A stretch of 18,250 bases of DNA from Ruminococcaceae bacterium UBA2857 (lineage in GTDB: Bacteria > Bacillota > Clostridia > Oscillospirales > Acutalibacteraceae), in the NCBI GenBank assembly GCA_002350705.1, contig DEFH01000002.1:7534-25783 (forward strand), given 5' to 3'. The position numbers and the translations under genes were made by a program. Of this stretch, positions 1 to 7,162 are shown piece after piece. The first letter of the stretch is position 1; every line of letters starts with the position of its first letter. The notes under the pieces are model-generated. The model did no database searches. It was not told where the DNA came from and saw only the letters and a program-made list of their open reading frames with translations.

Positions 1-849
1 TCCAACCCGAATGACTTCAATCAGCAGCCGCCTGTACAGCCGCAGCAGCCTATGCAGCCGCCCGTGCAACAGCAGCGTCCGCCGCAGCAGCCTGTACAAC
101 AGCAGCCGCCAAGACAGCCTCGTCAGCAAAGACAATGGTCGTCACAGCCGCTGCAGCCAATTGAGCAGCAGCACACAGAGGTGACGGCAACGGGTGAAAG
201 ACTGGAAAGTCTTCCGCCGCAGCAGGTTCCCACCGATCCGAACTTTGACCAGACATCCTATATCAAGAAACTGAAACGAGAGATGTATCAGGGCAAAATG
301 GGTGGCTCTGCAAACAATAATGCAGAAGATGATATTTTGCAGAAGGCCGAAAATGTGGAAGTCAAGCCGATGAAGTTTGATGGTAAGGAAATCAAAGGAC
401 AGAGAGTCAATGTGGTTACGGCACCGCAGACAAAAAATACAGCGATTGTTCCGGCTATTATCATTATTGTGCTGATTCTGGCACTTGCCGTAGTAGCTTA
501 TTTTGTACTGTTCGGCAATAATCCGTTAGGCGGCAGTCAGGAATCTTCCGCAGCCAATATTGCAGGAACGGTTACCTTTGAGAAGCCGGAAGATTGGGGC
601 GATACGATTTGTGCCTATGTGTTTATTGACGGCACAGATGAGCTTTCCAGTTGGCCGGGCAGTTCCATGACAAAGCAGGATGACGGTACATATACCTTTG
701 TTATTCCCGAGCATTATAAGGATGCCTATATTATCTTTAATGACGGCAAAAATAAAAATCAGTATCCTTCAAAATTTGCGGATGAGGATGAAAATATCAA
801 AATTGATTTCAATACCGTTTATAAAGTGCCGGCAAACGCATCTAAGTAA
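1..849 (+). CDS. Membrane-anchored Gln/Pro-rich protein with C-terminal CBM26-like starch-binding domain (5' partial)
   Basis: The reading frame is open from base 1, so the start lies outside the window; 282 residues and a TAA stop are visible. In order: a Gln/Pro-rich tract (residues about 8-60), a charged linker, one strong hydrophobic segment (about 149-171), a Ser/Gly linker, and a compact beta-rich domain (about 190-282). That domain has the sequence DWGDTICAYVFIDG, then SSWPG, DDGTYTFVIPE and YIIFNDG, the pattern of the starch-binding module CBM26. Because the hydrophobic segment follows a long polar region, I infer an N-terminus inside the cell and a sugar-binding domain outside. Such a protein would fit surface starch binding in Ruminococcus-like bacteria. 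No catalytic domain is visible in this part. The domain call rests on pattern recognition and the ligand is not proven. Confidence 0.75.
   Translation, partial: SNPNDFNQQPPVQPQQPMQPPVQQQRPPQQPVQQQPPRQPRQQRQWSSQPLQPIEQQHTEVTATGERLESLPPQQVPTDPNFDQTSYIKKLKREMYQGKMGGSANNNAEDDILQKAENVEVKPMKFDGKEIKGQRVNVVTAPQTKNTAIVPAIIIIVLILALAVVAYFVLFGNNPLGGSQESSAANIAGTVTFEKPEDWGDTICAYVFIDGTDELSSWPGSSMTKQDDGTYTFVIPEHYKDAYIIFNDGKNKNQYPSKFADEDENIKIDFNTVYKVPANASK
22..150 (+). repeat. Degenerate Pro/Gln-coding low-complexity repeat
   Basis: CAG/CCG-rich units encode imperfect copies of QPPVQQQ and PQQPVQQQPP in the first gene. The units differ in third bases and in length, so this is protein-level low complexity rather than an exact tandem array. 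It probably forms a flexible cytoplasmic tract ahead of the membrane segment. Confidence 0.7.
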
Positions 850-855
850 AATCCG

Positions 856-897
856 AAAAAAGGCAGTACAGAGAAAAAATTCTGTACTGCCTTTTTT
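856..897 (+). terminator. Bidirectional intrinsic terminator between the CBM26-like gene and dpaB
   Basis: GGCAGTACAGA (862-872) pairs with TCTGTACTGCC (881-891) around an 8-base loop. The stem is flanked by A6 on one side and T6 on the other, so it can terminate in both directions. It starts seven bases after the + strand stop codon and reaches the dpaB stop codon (897-899). Confidence 0.9.
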
Positions 898-1469
898 CAG
901 CATAAAACAGGCTGTATTTGTTTTTCCTGAAGAGCCAGTCCGATAGTCCCGGGAATCAGGGAAAAATCCGCCACAAGCGAGTTGGGCTTTTGCAGAGGGT
1001 TGTCCTGTGTAAAGGGGACAAAATAATAATGACGTGTATTCATCAGTTTTCCGATATTCTGTGCGGAGGCACCGAGAGCATCATTGGAAGCAATGCAAAT
1101 CACAACAGGTTTCGCCTGACGCAGATGAGACTTGACAGCCATTGTGACAGGGGTATCTGTGATGGCATTGGCAAGCTTTGCGGCAGTATTTCCTGTGCAG
1201 GGTGCAACGAGCATAATATCGGTCATTTTTTTGGGACCGATAGGTTCCGCATCCTTGATGGAGCCAATAATTTTTCTGTTGCAAAGGGACTCTATTGTAT
1301 GGCAAATGTCCTCCGCTTTTCCGAAACGGGTGTCAGTGGTGCAGGCATTGAAAGACATGATCGGTATGACTTCATAACCGAGACTGACAAGTTTTTCCAT
1401 CTGTTCAAGGGCTTTGGAGAACGTGCAGAACGAACCGCACATCGCAAAGCCCACTCTTACCGCAGTCAT
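897..1469 (-). CDS. dpaB: Dipicolinate synthase subunit B
   Basis: The 190-residue product belongs to the flavoprotein (HFCD-like) fold family and matches DpaB/SpoVFB in length (about 200). Visible marks are an N-terminal beta strand with GFAMCGSFCTF (residues 7-17) and the PCTGNTAAKLA motif (90-100). With DpaA it converts 4-hydroxy-tetrahydrodipicolinate to dipicolinic acid, which is loaded into the spore core; in Bacillus this happens in the mother cell. The ATG overlaps the dpaA stop as ATGA, and GGAGG sits seven bases upstream inside dpaA, so the pair is translationally coupled. The gene ends against the shared terminator at 856-897. Confidence 0.93.
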   Translation of the reverse strand: MTAVRVGFAMCGSFCTFSKALEQMEKLVSLGYEVIPIMSFNACTTDTRFGKAEDICHTIESLCNRKIIGSIKDAEPIGPKKMTDIMLVAPCTGNTAAKLANAITDTPVTMAVKSHLRQAKPVVICIASNDALGASAQNIGKLMNTRHYYFVPFTQDNPLQKPNSLVADFSLIPGTIGLALQEKQIQPVLC

Positions 1470-2311
1470 AGCTTTTCCTCCCTGATGATGTTGTAAACGG
1501 CATTTTTGATGATGATTCCGGAAGTTTTGGGAGCGACTTTTCCCGGCAGAGACAAAGCATGAACCGCCCTGACAGGCAGTCTTTCAGCTGCTTGAAAGTC
1601 TACGCCTCCGGGCATAGAGGCCAGGTCAATGACAAGAGCATTGACAGCAATTCTGGCGAGAGTATGAGCATCCAGTATCAGATGCGGAACGGTATTGAAA
1701 ATGATGTCGTAACTGCCATGCAAAGCAGACGTTTCAATAGCTTTCAGACCTTTTGCACGGATAAAGGCAAGGTCTTTGAGACTTCTTGCACTGACCGTCA
1801 CATCCGCACCGAGTCCTTGAAGCATATCCGCCAAAACACGCCCGATTCTTCCGTAGCCTGTGACAAGACATTCCGAAGCATTGATGGTGCCGTCATATTC
1901 CAGCATAGCCGTTTCAATTGCTCCCTCGCTTGTGGGAACGGCATTGGCAACGGCAAATTCCTCTCTGGTACTGTAATCGAAAATCGTATCTTTTTGAAAA
2001 GGCAGTTTTTGTTTCATGCCGCAGAATACAGGTTTGTCTCCGATTATGTCAAATAACTCGTCAAGAGGAAGCGTTTTTTCGGCAAGAGGTGCATGAAGCG
2101 TCATACCGTCTCTGGAAACAGGCAGAGGAAGAATGATGGCATCTGCCCTGTCAAGAGTGGTTTTGATATCATTGTTTTGCAGTCCCATCATTGTACCGCA
2201 CTTTTCAAAGCCGCTGACGGATATGCTGTAACCATCCTCAGCGGCGGATTTTCCGCAGTAAAGCTGACGTTTGTCACCGCCGATAATACCGAAGCTGTTA
2301 ATTGATGCCAT
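1466..2311 (-). CDS. dpaA: Dipicolinate synthase subunit A
   Basis: The 281-residue product matches DpaA/SpoVFA. It has the family N-terminus GIIGGDKRQ (residues 8-16) and a Rossmann dinucleotide-binding motif TGYGRIGRVLADML (151-164), as expected for the NAD(P)H-using subunit. It acts with DpaB on the branch from lysine biosynthesis to dipicolinate, the Ca-chelator of the spore core. The ATG at 2311 is supported by GGAGGA (2318-2323) six bases upstream. Its presence indicates the SpoVF route rather than the EtfA-dependent route of some clostridia. Expression is probably under a sporulation sigma factor, but I see no convincing sigma-K or sigma-E promoter upstream. Confidence 0.94.
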   Translation of the reverse strand: MASINSFGIIGGDKRQLYCGKSAAEDGYSISVSGFEKCGTMMGLQNNDIKTTLDRADAIILPLPVSRDGMTLHAPLAEKTLPLDELFDIIGDKPVFCGMKQKLPFQKDTIFDYSTREEFAVANAVPTSEGAIETAMLEYDGTINASECLVTGYGRIGRVLADMLQGLGADVTVSARSLKDLAFIRAKGLKAIETSALHGSYDIIFNTVPHLILDAHTLARIAVNALVIDLASMPGGVDFQAAERLPVRAVHALSLPGKVAPKTSGIIIKNAVYNIIREEKL

Positions 2312-2354
2312 AATTTTTCCTCCACGAATCTATCTTAAAAAATCATCATCTGCT

Positions 2355-2405
2355 AATACATTGTATTCGGGAGAGAAAAAATGGTTCATTTGATGTATAA
2401 ACATC
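2355..2405. promoter_or_regulatory. Two short palindromes in the dpaA/DUF1540 divergent promoter region
   Basis: AATACA-T-TGTATT (2355-2367) is a perfect 13-base palindrome, and GATGT-ATAA-ACATC (2392-2405) is a second perfect inverted repeat 24 bases further on. Read towards dpaA, the first contains AATACAAT, one base off the sigma-E -10 consensus, but no matching -35 stands at the right distance. Either could be an operator; both are short and AT-rich, so chance is possible. Confidence 0.3.
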
Positions 2406-2462
2406 TGAACAGCAGGGCAAACTATGACTGTCGATACTTTCGGCACAAAGGAGAAAAGAATC

Positions 2463-2627
2463 ATGGAAAATGTCAACAGATGTGTCCAGTGTACAGTAGA
2501 ACAGTGTCGTTATCACTGCAAAAATGAAGATTATTGCTCATTGGAGCGTGTGCAGATCGGCACGCACGAATCAGAGCCGTCAATGGAACAGTGTACCGAC
2601 TGCCTGTCCTTCCGTGCGAGACACTGA
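2463..2627 (+). CDS. DUF1540 small Cys-rich protein
   Basis: The 54-residue product has seven cysteines (C7, C10, C15, C19, C25, C44, C47) in the spacing of the DUF1540 family, with the typical ending QCTDCLSFRAR. The cysteines suggest metal binding, but the family's function is unknown. An upstream in-frame start at 2424 exists, yet AAAGGAGA at 2447-2454 places ribosomes at the ATG of 2463, which gives the normal family size. It is divergent from dpaA and followed at once by a terminator. The dpaA neighbourhood hints at a sporulation link, but this is context only. Confidence 0.85.
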   Translation: MENVNRCVQCTVEQCRYHCKNEDYCSLERVQIGTHESEPSMEQCTDCLSFRARH

Positions 2628-2633
2628 CGAAAA

Positions 2634-2668
2634 ACCCCGTATCAGTTGTTGATACGGGGTGCTTTTTT
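2634..2668 (+). terminator. Bidirectional terminator shared by the DUF1540 gene and the EamA gene
   Basis: ACCCCGTATCA (2634-2644) pairs with TGATACGGGGT (2650-2660) around a 5-base loop, followed by GC and T6 (2663-2668). A5 precedes the stem, so on the - strand it also ends in T5. The EamA stop codon (2642-2644) and its last codons lie inside the hairpin. Confidence 0.9.
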
Positions 2669-3589
2669 AAATCGGAAAGGAAAGTTGACAAGGAAAATGC
2701 CCGAACATACGAGAAGCAGGGAAAGGATATTTGTCGGAGTAAAGATCGTTTCACCCAGAAAAATGCCTGACCACATTGTACCGAATACAGGAATGAGCAG
2801 ATTAAAAACAGCCACTTTGCTGACATCGTTGTGGAACAGCAGGAATGTCCAGAGCATGAAAGCGACTCCTGCCATAGCAGCTAAATAGAGCAGGATCCCG
2901 AAACATCGGACATCATAAAAAGTGAGAGTCCCGCCAAAAGTGAGACCTGTAAGAATCAGTGCAGAGCCGCCCAGAACAAGCTGCCAGCCGGATATCTGGA
3001 CAGGATTTCTGTCGGGAGCGATTTTTTTGCTGATAACATTGCCGGCAGCCCCCGAAAGGTTGGATAAAATAACGAGACCGTCACCGGCAAGGGAAAAACC
3101 GCCTAAATCACCGCCGGACAAGGACATGAAAGCAATACCGCCAATCCCGACACAACAGCCCAAAACTTTACGGACAGACAGGGTATCCGAGCGGAACAGG
3201 AGAGCGGATAAAATGACAGAGCCGAACACGGAAACAGAAGTCAGTAAAGAAGATTTTGTTCCGGAGACGTGTACAATGCCGATATACAGTAAAAGATACT
3301 GTAAAAACGTCTGAAAAAGTCCCAGAACAGAAACAGGGAGAATATCCTGCTTGTGCAGAAGCATGGCTTTTGGCTTCCAAAGGAATCCGACGGCAAGAGC
3401 CACTAAACCGGCAACGGCAAAGCGGGCTCCCGCAAAAATCAGGATAGAGGGAATATCACCGCTGTCAAGCCGGAACAGGCGATAGCCGATTTTTATGGCA
3501 GGGAAAGCGGTTCCCCAGAGCAGTGTGCAGAAGACGGCAATTCCCGATACAAAAAACAGGTTGGAAAAAAGTTTATTGGAAGTTTTCAA
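2642..3589 (-). CDS. EamA/DMT-family transporter
   Basis: With a TTG start at 3589 the product has 315 residues, normal for the drug/metabolite transporter superfamily. It is almost wholly hydrophobic, with about ten membrane segments arranged as two EamA repeats. The first repeat starts at CTLLWGTAFPAIKIGY and the second begins around GDGLVILSNLSGAAGNVI. The substrate cannot be told from sequence; relatives export amino acids or other metabolites. The only upstream ATG (3676) would add 29 residues that are just the other-frame reading of ttcA and look unlike the family. TTG at 3589 has GAGGAG ten bases upstream and overlaps the ttcA 3' end by 17 bases, which suggests an operon. Confidence 0.85.
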   Translation of the reverse strand: MKTSNKLFSNLFFVSGIAVFCTLLWGTAFPAIKIGYRLFRLDSGDIPSILIFAGARFAVAGLVALAVGFLWKPKAMLLHKQDILPVSVLGLFQTFLQYLLLYIGIVHVSGTKSSLLTSVSVFGSVILSALLFRSDTLSVRKVLGCCVGIGGIAFMSLSGGDLGGFSLAGDGLVILSNLSGAAGNVISKKIAPDRNPVQISGWQLVLGGSALILTGLTFGGTLTFYDVRCFGILLYLAAMAGVAFMLWTFLLFHNDVSKVAVFNLLIPVFGTMWSGIFLGETIFTPTNILSLLLVCSGIFLVNFPFRFKKAPRINN

Positions 3590-4397
3590 GAAAGTGATGC
3601 TCCTCGTTTTCTTTGTAATAACCGATAATGGTACTGAGATTGACTCTTTCAACGCTGCGGAAAATATTGATGTCAACCTGAGGATTGACTTTTTTCATTT
3701 CTTTGATAAGCTGTTTGACTTCCTGACGTTTGGAAGTACCCGTACCGTCGGCAAGAGCATTCTGTTCGGTGAAGCGGCAGGCACACTGCAAAAATTCCAG
3801 CCTGTTGTAATTTTTCCAGGAAAGGATATCTTTTTCCCGGATATAATACATAGGGCGGATGAGTTCCATGCCGGGATAGTTGGTGCTTTTAATGCGAGGC
3901 ATCATGGTCTGCACCTGAGCCCCGTACAGCATACCCATTAAAATAGTTTCCACAACGTCATCAAAATGATGCCCCAGAGCGATTTTGTTGCATCCGAGGG
4001 ATTGAGCAAATTTATAAAGATGTCCCCGTCTCATTCTGGCACAGAGATAGCAGGGATTTTTTTCGATATTGACGACAGAATCAAAAATATCGGTCTCAAA
4101 GATTTTGACAGGGATTCCGAGAATAGCGGCATTGTCCGTGATTTTCCGACGGTTCTGCACAGCATAGCCGGGATCCATGACAATAAATTCCATGTCAAAG
4201 GGATAGTCTCCGTGCCTGGAAAGTTCCTGCATGAGTTTTGCCAGCAGCATAGAATCTTTGCCGCCCGATATGCAGACAGCGATTTTGTCGCCCCGTGAAA
4301 TGAGCCGATAATCCTTTACCGCTCCGATAAAGCGGTGAAAGAGCGTTTTTTTGTATTTGGTAATAATGCTGTGTTCCACAGCCTGACTTGTGTTCAT
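3573..4397 (-). CDS. ttcA: TtcA-like tRNA 2-thiolation PP-loop ATPase
   Basis: The 274-residue product has the PP-loop CISGGKDSMLLA (SGGKDS at residues 44-49), a CYLC pair (C116, C119), GHHFDD (142-147) and a late CAC (C205, C207). In TtcA two of these cysteine sites plus a third hold an iron-sulfur cluster used to thiolate cytidine 32 of tRNA. The family also includes TtuA-type enzymes that thiolate uridine 54, so the target base is uncertain. An upstream in-frame ATG (4631) would add non-homologous sequence across the copA region; the ATG at 4397 has GAGGTGG at 4402-4408 and sits just below a strong promoter. The EamA gene follows with an overlap. Confidence 0.82.
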   Translation of the reverse strand: MNTSQAVEHSIITKYKKTLFHRFIGAVKDYRLISRGDKIAVCISGGKDSMLLAKLMQELSRHGDYPFDMEFIVMDPGYAVQNRRKITDNAAILGIPVKIFETDIFDSVVNIEKNPCYLCARMRRGHLYKFAQSLGCNKIALGHHFDDVVETILMGMLYGAQVQTMMPRIKSTNYPGMELIRPMYYIREKDILSWKNYNRLEFLQCACRFTEQNALADGTGTSKRQEVKQLIKEMKKVNPQVDINIFRSVERVNLSTIIGYYKENEEHHFLENFQ

Positions 4398-4416
4398 ATA
4401 ACCACCTCGAAAACCT

Positions 4417-4445
4417 ATTATAACACTTCCGAGACGGATAAGCAA
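4417..4445 (-). promoter_or_regulatory. Promoter of ttcA (extended -10)
   Basis: On the - strand TTGCTT (4440-4445) and TATAAT (4417-4422) are 17 bases apart, and TGT precedes the -10, an extended -10 element. The predicted start near 4410 leaves a leader of only about 13 bases, just enough for the ribosome binding site. Confidence 0.65.
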
Positions 4446-4452
4446 ATAAATG

Positions 4453-4481
4453 TTGAAAAAATTTTGTATTTGTGGTATAAC
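4453..4481 (+). promoter_or_regulatory. Promoter of copA (extended -10)
   Basis: TTGAAA (4453-4458) and TATAAC (4476-4481) are 17 bases apart with TGG before the -10. The predicted start is near 4488, about 23 bases before the ATG. It stands back to back with the ttcA promoter, their -35 boxes seven bases apart. I see no clear CsoR G-tract or CopY-type operator. Confidence 0.65.
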
Positions 4482-4510
4482 GATATTGCAGTTGTTTAAA
4501 AAGGAGGCGT

Positions 4511-7051
4511 ATGATTGGTTTGAAGCAGTATATTGTGACAGGAATGAGCTGTGCGGCTTGTCAGACAAGGGTAGAAAAAGCAGTTTCCAAAGTAGAGGGT
4601 GTGGAATCGGTTTCGGTGAGTCTCCTGACAAATTCTATGGGTGTGGAAGGCAAAGCGGCACCGTCAGCCGTTATTCAGGCAGTGGAACAAGCCGGCTATG
4701 GTGCGAAAGTCAAAGGAGCATCGGACAGCACTTCTCATGCAGAGAGTTTTTCCGCAGAGGAGGAGGCACTGCAGGACAGGGAAACACCGAAATTAAAACA
4801 ACGATTGATATGGTCGGCGGTATTTCTGCTGATACTGATGTATCTGACAATGGGCGTGAATATGTGGGGCTTTCCGCTTCCGTCATATTTCACGGGAAAC
4901 TTTGCGGGACTGACACTGACACAAATGATTCTGGCGGCAGTAGTGATGATCATCAATCAGCAGTTTTTTGTCAATGGATTTCGTTCCCTGTTTCACGGTT
5001 CACCGAATATGGATACATTGGTTGCATTGGGTTCCTCGGTTTCGTTCGGATGGAGTGTGTATGTGTTCTACGAGATGTGCAGACTGCTGACAAACGGAGC
5101 AGCCGTTTCGGAACTGATGGAAATGTATCATCATCAGCTGTATTTTGAATCGGCGGCAATGATACCGGCACTGATCACTGTCGGAAAAATGCTGGAAGCA
5201 AAATCCAAAGGCAGAACAACAGATGCTTTGAAAAGCCTGATGAAACTTGCACCGAAAACGGCAGCACTATGGCGTGACGGTGAAGAAACAGAAGTATCCA
5301 TCGAAGAAGTGCAGACAGGAGATATATTTGTTGTCCGTCCCGGAGAGAGTATTCCTGTAGACGGCATTGTGCTGGAGGGAACGAGTGCTGTCAATGAATC
5401 TGCATTGACAGGAGAGTCGGTTCCTTCGGATAAAGCGGCAGGAGACAAAGTGAGTGCGGCAACGCTGAACACATCAGGCTATTTAAAATGCCGTGCAACG
5501 AGAGTGGGAAAAGATACCACACTTGCACAAATTATCCGTATGGTTTCCGATGCGGCTGCTACGAAAGCACCGATAGCCAGAATTGCCGATAAAGTTTCAG
5601 GCGTGTTTGTGCCGACGGTGATAGGGATCGCATTGATAGTGGTTGCCGGATGGCTGCTGGCAGGGGAAACCGTAAGTTTTGCCTTGGCAAGAGGAATTTC
5701 AGTGCTTGTCATATCGTGTCCGTGTGCGTTGGGACTTGCTACCCCTGTGGCAATTATGGCAGGAAACGGTGTGGGAGCAAGAAACGGGATTCTTTTCAAG
5801 ACAAGCGAGGCTCTGGAGAATACAGGAAGAATCCGGATAGTTGCTCTGGATAAAACAGGGACGATTACTTCGGGAGAACCGAAAGTGACGGATATTTGTC
5901 CTGTCGGGTGCAGTGAAGAAGAATTGCTGACCGCAGCGGCAGCACTGGAACAAAAAAGTGAACATCCGCTTGCAAAGGCGATAATTGCCGAAGCCGACAG
6001 CCGAAAAATAAAAATGGCGGAAGTGACAGAATTTTCGGCATTGACGGGAAATGGTGTCACAGGACGATGGAATGACCGTCAACTGCATGGAGGCAGTGAA
6101 AAGTATATCCGAAGTCTTGTAAAAATTCCCGATGAATGGTGTCATCAGTCGGAAAAATTGTCGGAACAAGGAAAAACACCGTTATTTTTTGAAGATAACG
6201 GAAAATTGCTGGGAATCATTGCGGTAGCGGATACCATCAAGCCGGACTCGGCACAGGCGGTCCGTCAGTTGAAAAACATGGGACTTCATGTTGTCATGCT
6301 GACAGGCGATAATGAGCGTACGGCAAAAGCGATAGGCAGTCTTGCAGAAGTGGATGACGTGATAGCAGGAGTCCTTCCGCAAGGAAAAGAAGAAATCATT
6401 TGTTCGCTGCAAAAGCAGGGAAAAGTTGCCATGATAGGCGACGGCATCAATGATGCCCCTGCCCTGACAAGGGCAGATATAGGAATTGCCATTGGTGCAG
6501 GAACAGATGTGGCGATTGACAGTGCAGATGTTGTGCTGATGAACAGTACACTAACGGATGCAGCGGCAGCGGTTCGTCTGTCCAGAGGAACACTGAAAAA
6601 TATTCATGAAAACCTGTTCTGGGCATTTTTTTATAATATGGTGTGTATTCCGTTGGCAGCGGGACTGTTTGCATGGAAGATGAACCCCATGATAGGAGCG
6701 GCAGCGATGAGTCTTTCCAGTTTTACGGTGTGTATGAATGCATTGCGTCTGAATTTTTTGAAGATACATGATGCCAAGCATGACAAGCCGTTCAGACGAA
6801 AGACTCTGAAAAATATCGTAATGACAGAAAGGAAAATCAGTATGGAAAAAACAGTCAAAATTGAAGGAATGATGTGCGGTCACTGTGAAGCAACCGTCAA
6901 AAAGGCACTGGAAAAGCTTCCGTTTGTGGAAAGTGCGGTTGTGAGTCATGAAAAGGGAACGGCAGTGCTGACATTGTCGGGAGAGCTTGACGAACAGGCA
7001 GTGAAAACGGCAATAGAGGACAAAGATTTCACATTTGTCGGTATAGAATAA
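4511..7051 (+). CDS. copA: Cu(+)-exporting P1B-type ATPase with N- and C-terminal HMA domains
   Basis: The 846-residue product pumps Cu(+) out of the cytoplasm using ATP. In order: N-terminal HMA domain with GMSCAAC (residues 11-17), membrane segments, actuator loop with TGES, the CPC metal site (403-405), phosphorylation motif DKTGT (D447), the HP motif EHPLAKA, hinge GDGIND (643-648), and last helices with the YN and MSLSS signatures of Cu(+) pumps. After a basic linker comes a second HMA domain (778-846) with GMMCGHC (786-792). The total is longer than the usual ~740-800 because of this tail, which resembles a fused CopZ. AAGGAGG (4501-4507) is only three bases from the ATG, a tight but usable spacing. 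Confidence 0.95.
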   Translation: MIGLKQYIVTGMSCAACQTRVEKAVSKVEGVESVSVSLLTNSMGVEGKAAPSAVIQAVEQAGYGAKVKGASDSTSHAESFSAEEEALQDRETPKLKQRLIWSAVFLLILMYLTMGVNMWGFPLPSYFTGNFAGLTLTQMILAAVVMIINQQFFVNGFRSLFHGSPNMDTLVALGSSVSFGWSVYVFYEMCRLLTNGAAVSELMEMYHHQLYFESAAMIPALITVGKMLEAKSKGRTTDALKSLMKLAPKTAALWRDGEETEVSIEEVQTGDIFVVRPGESIPVDGIVLEGTSAVNESALTGESVPSDKAAGDKVSAATLNTSGYLKCRATRVGKDTTLAQIIRMVSDAAATKAPIARIADKVSGVFVPTVIGIALIVVAGWLLAGETVSFALARGISVLVISCPCALGLATPVAIMAGNGVGARNGILFKTSEALENTGRIRIVALDKTGTITSGEPKVTDICPVGCSEEELLTAAAALEQKSEHPLAKAIIAEADSRKIKMAEVTEFSALTGNGVTGRWNDRQLHGGSEKYIRSLVKIPDEWCHQSEKLSEQGKTPLFFEDNGKLLGIIAVADTIKPDSAQAVRQLKNMGLHVVMLTGDNERTAKAIGSLAEVDDVIAGVLPQGKEEIICSLQKQGKVAMIGDGINDAPALTRADIGIAIGAGTDVAIDSADVVLMNSTLTDAAAAVRLSRGTLKNIHENLFWAFFYNMVCIPLAAGLFAWKMNPMIGAAAMSLSSFTVCMNALRLNFLKIHDAKHDKPFRRKTLKNIVMTERKISMEKTVKIEGMMCGHCEATVKKALEKLPFVESAVVSHEKGTAVLTLSGELDEQAVKTAIEDKDFTFVGIE
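6828..6844 (+). promoter_or_regulatory. Candidate internal ribosome binding site and start for a CopZ-like product
   Basis: AAAGGA (6828-6833) lies eight bases before an in-frame ATG (6842-6844, M778 of CopA), exactly at the edge of the C-terminal HMA domain. Translation from there would give a free 69-residue copper chaperone ending at 7051. The site may also be a remnant of a once separate copZ gene. Confidence 0.4.
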
Positions 7052-7076
7052 ACGGCAATTTTTCCGAATAAAATGG

Positions 7077-7113
7077 TCTGTGAGCTTTTTTGAAAGTTCA
7101 CAGATTATTTTTT
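7077..7113 (+). terminator. Intrinsic terminator after copA
   Basis: TCTGTGAGCTTT (7077-7088) pairs with AAAGTTCACAGA (7093-7104), 12 pairs with one G-U, around a 4-base loop, followed by TTATTTTTT. It separates copA from the Feo promoter. Confidence 0.88.
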
Positions 7114-7125
7114 GCAATGAAATAC

Positions 7126-7154
7126 TTGACAAATCGGATTAGATGTAATAAACT
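7126..7154 (+). promoter_or_regulatory. Promoter of the feo operon
   Basis: A perfect -35 TTGACA (7126-7131) is 17 bases upstream of TAAACT (7149-7154), a four-of-six -10. Transcription should start near 7161, right at the palindrome that follows. Confidence 0.65.
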
Positions 7155-7162
7155 ATATAGGG

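Noticed and set aside
1..180. CAG-rich stretch considered as a tandem repeat or recombination site
   Set aside because: The units are irregular and stay in frame as Gln/Pro codons, so protein-level low complexity explains it.
918..1496. A 192-residue + strand frame
   Set aside because: It mirrors dpaB, which has a full family match and coupling to dpaA.
4450..5148. A 232-residue + strand frame overlapping the start of copA
   Set aside because: It is another-frame reading of copA; its composition (many Cys, Gly, Arg, Ser) is typical of a shadow and it has no start signal.
5479..6060. A 193-residue - strand frame rich in Ile, Ala, Pro and Ser
   Set aside because: It is antisense to the conserved ATPase core of copA and has no supporting features.
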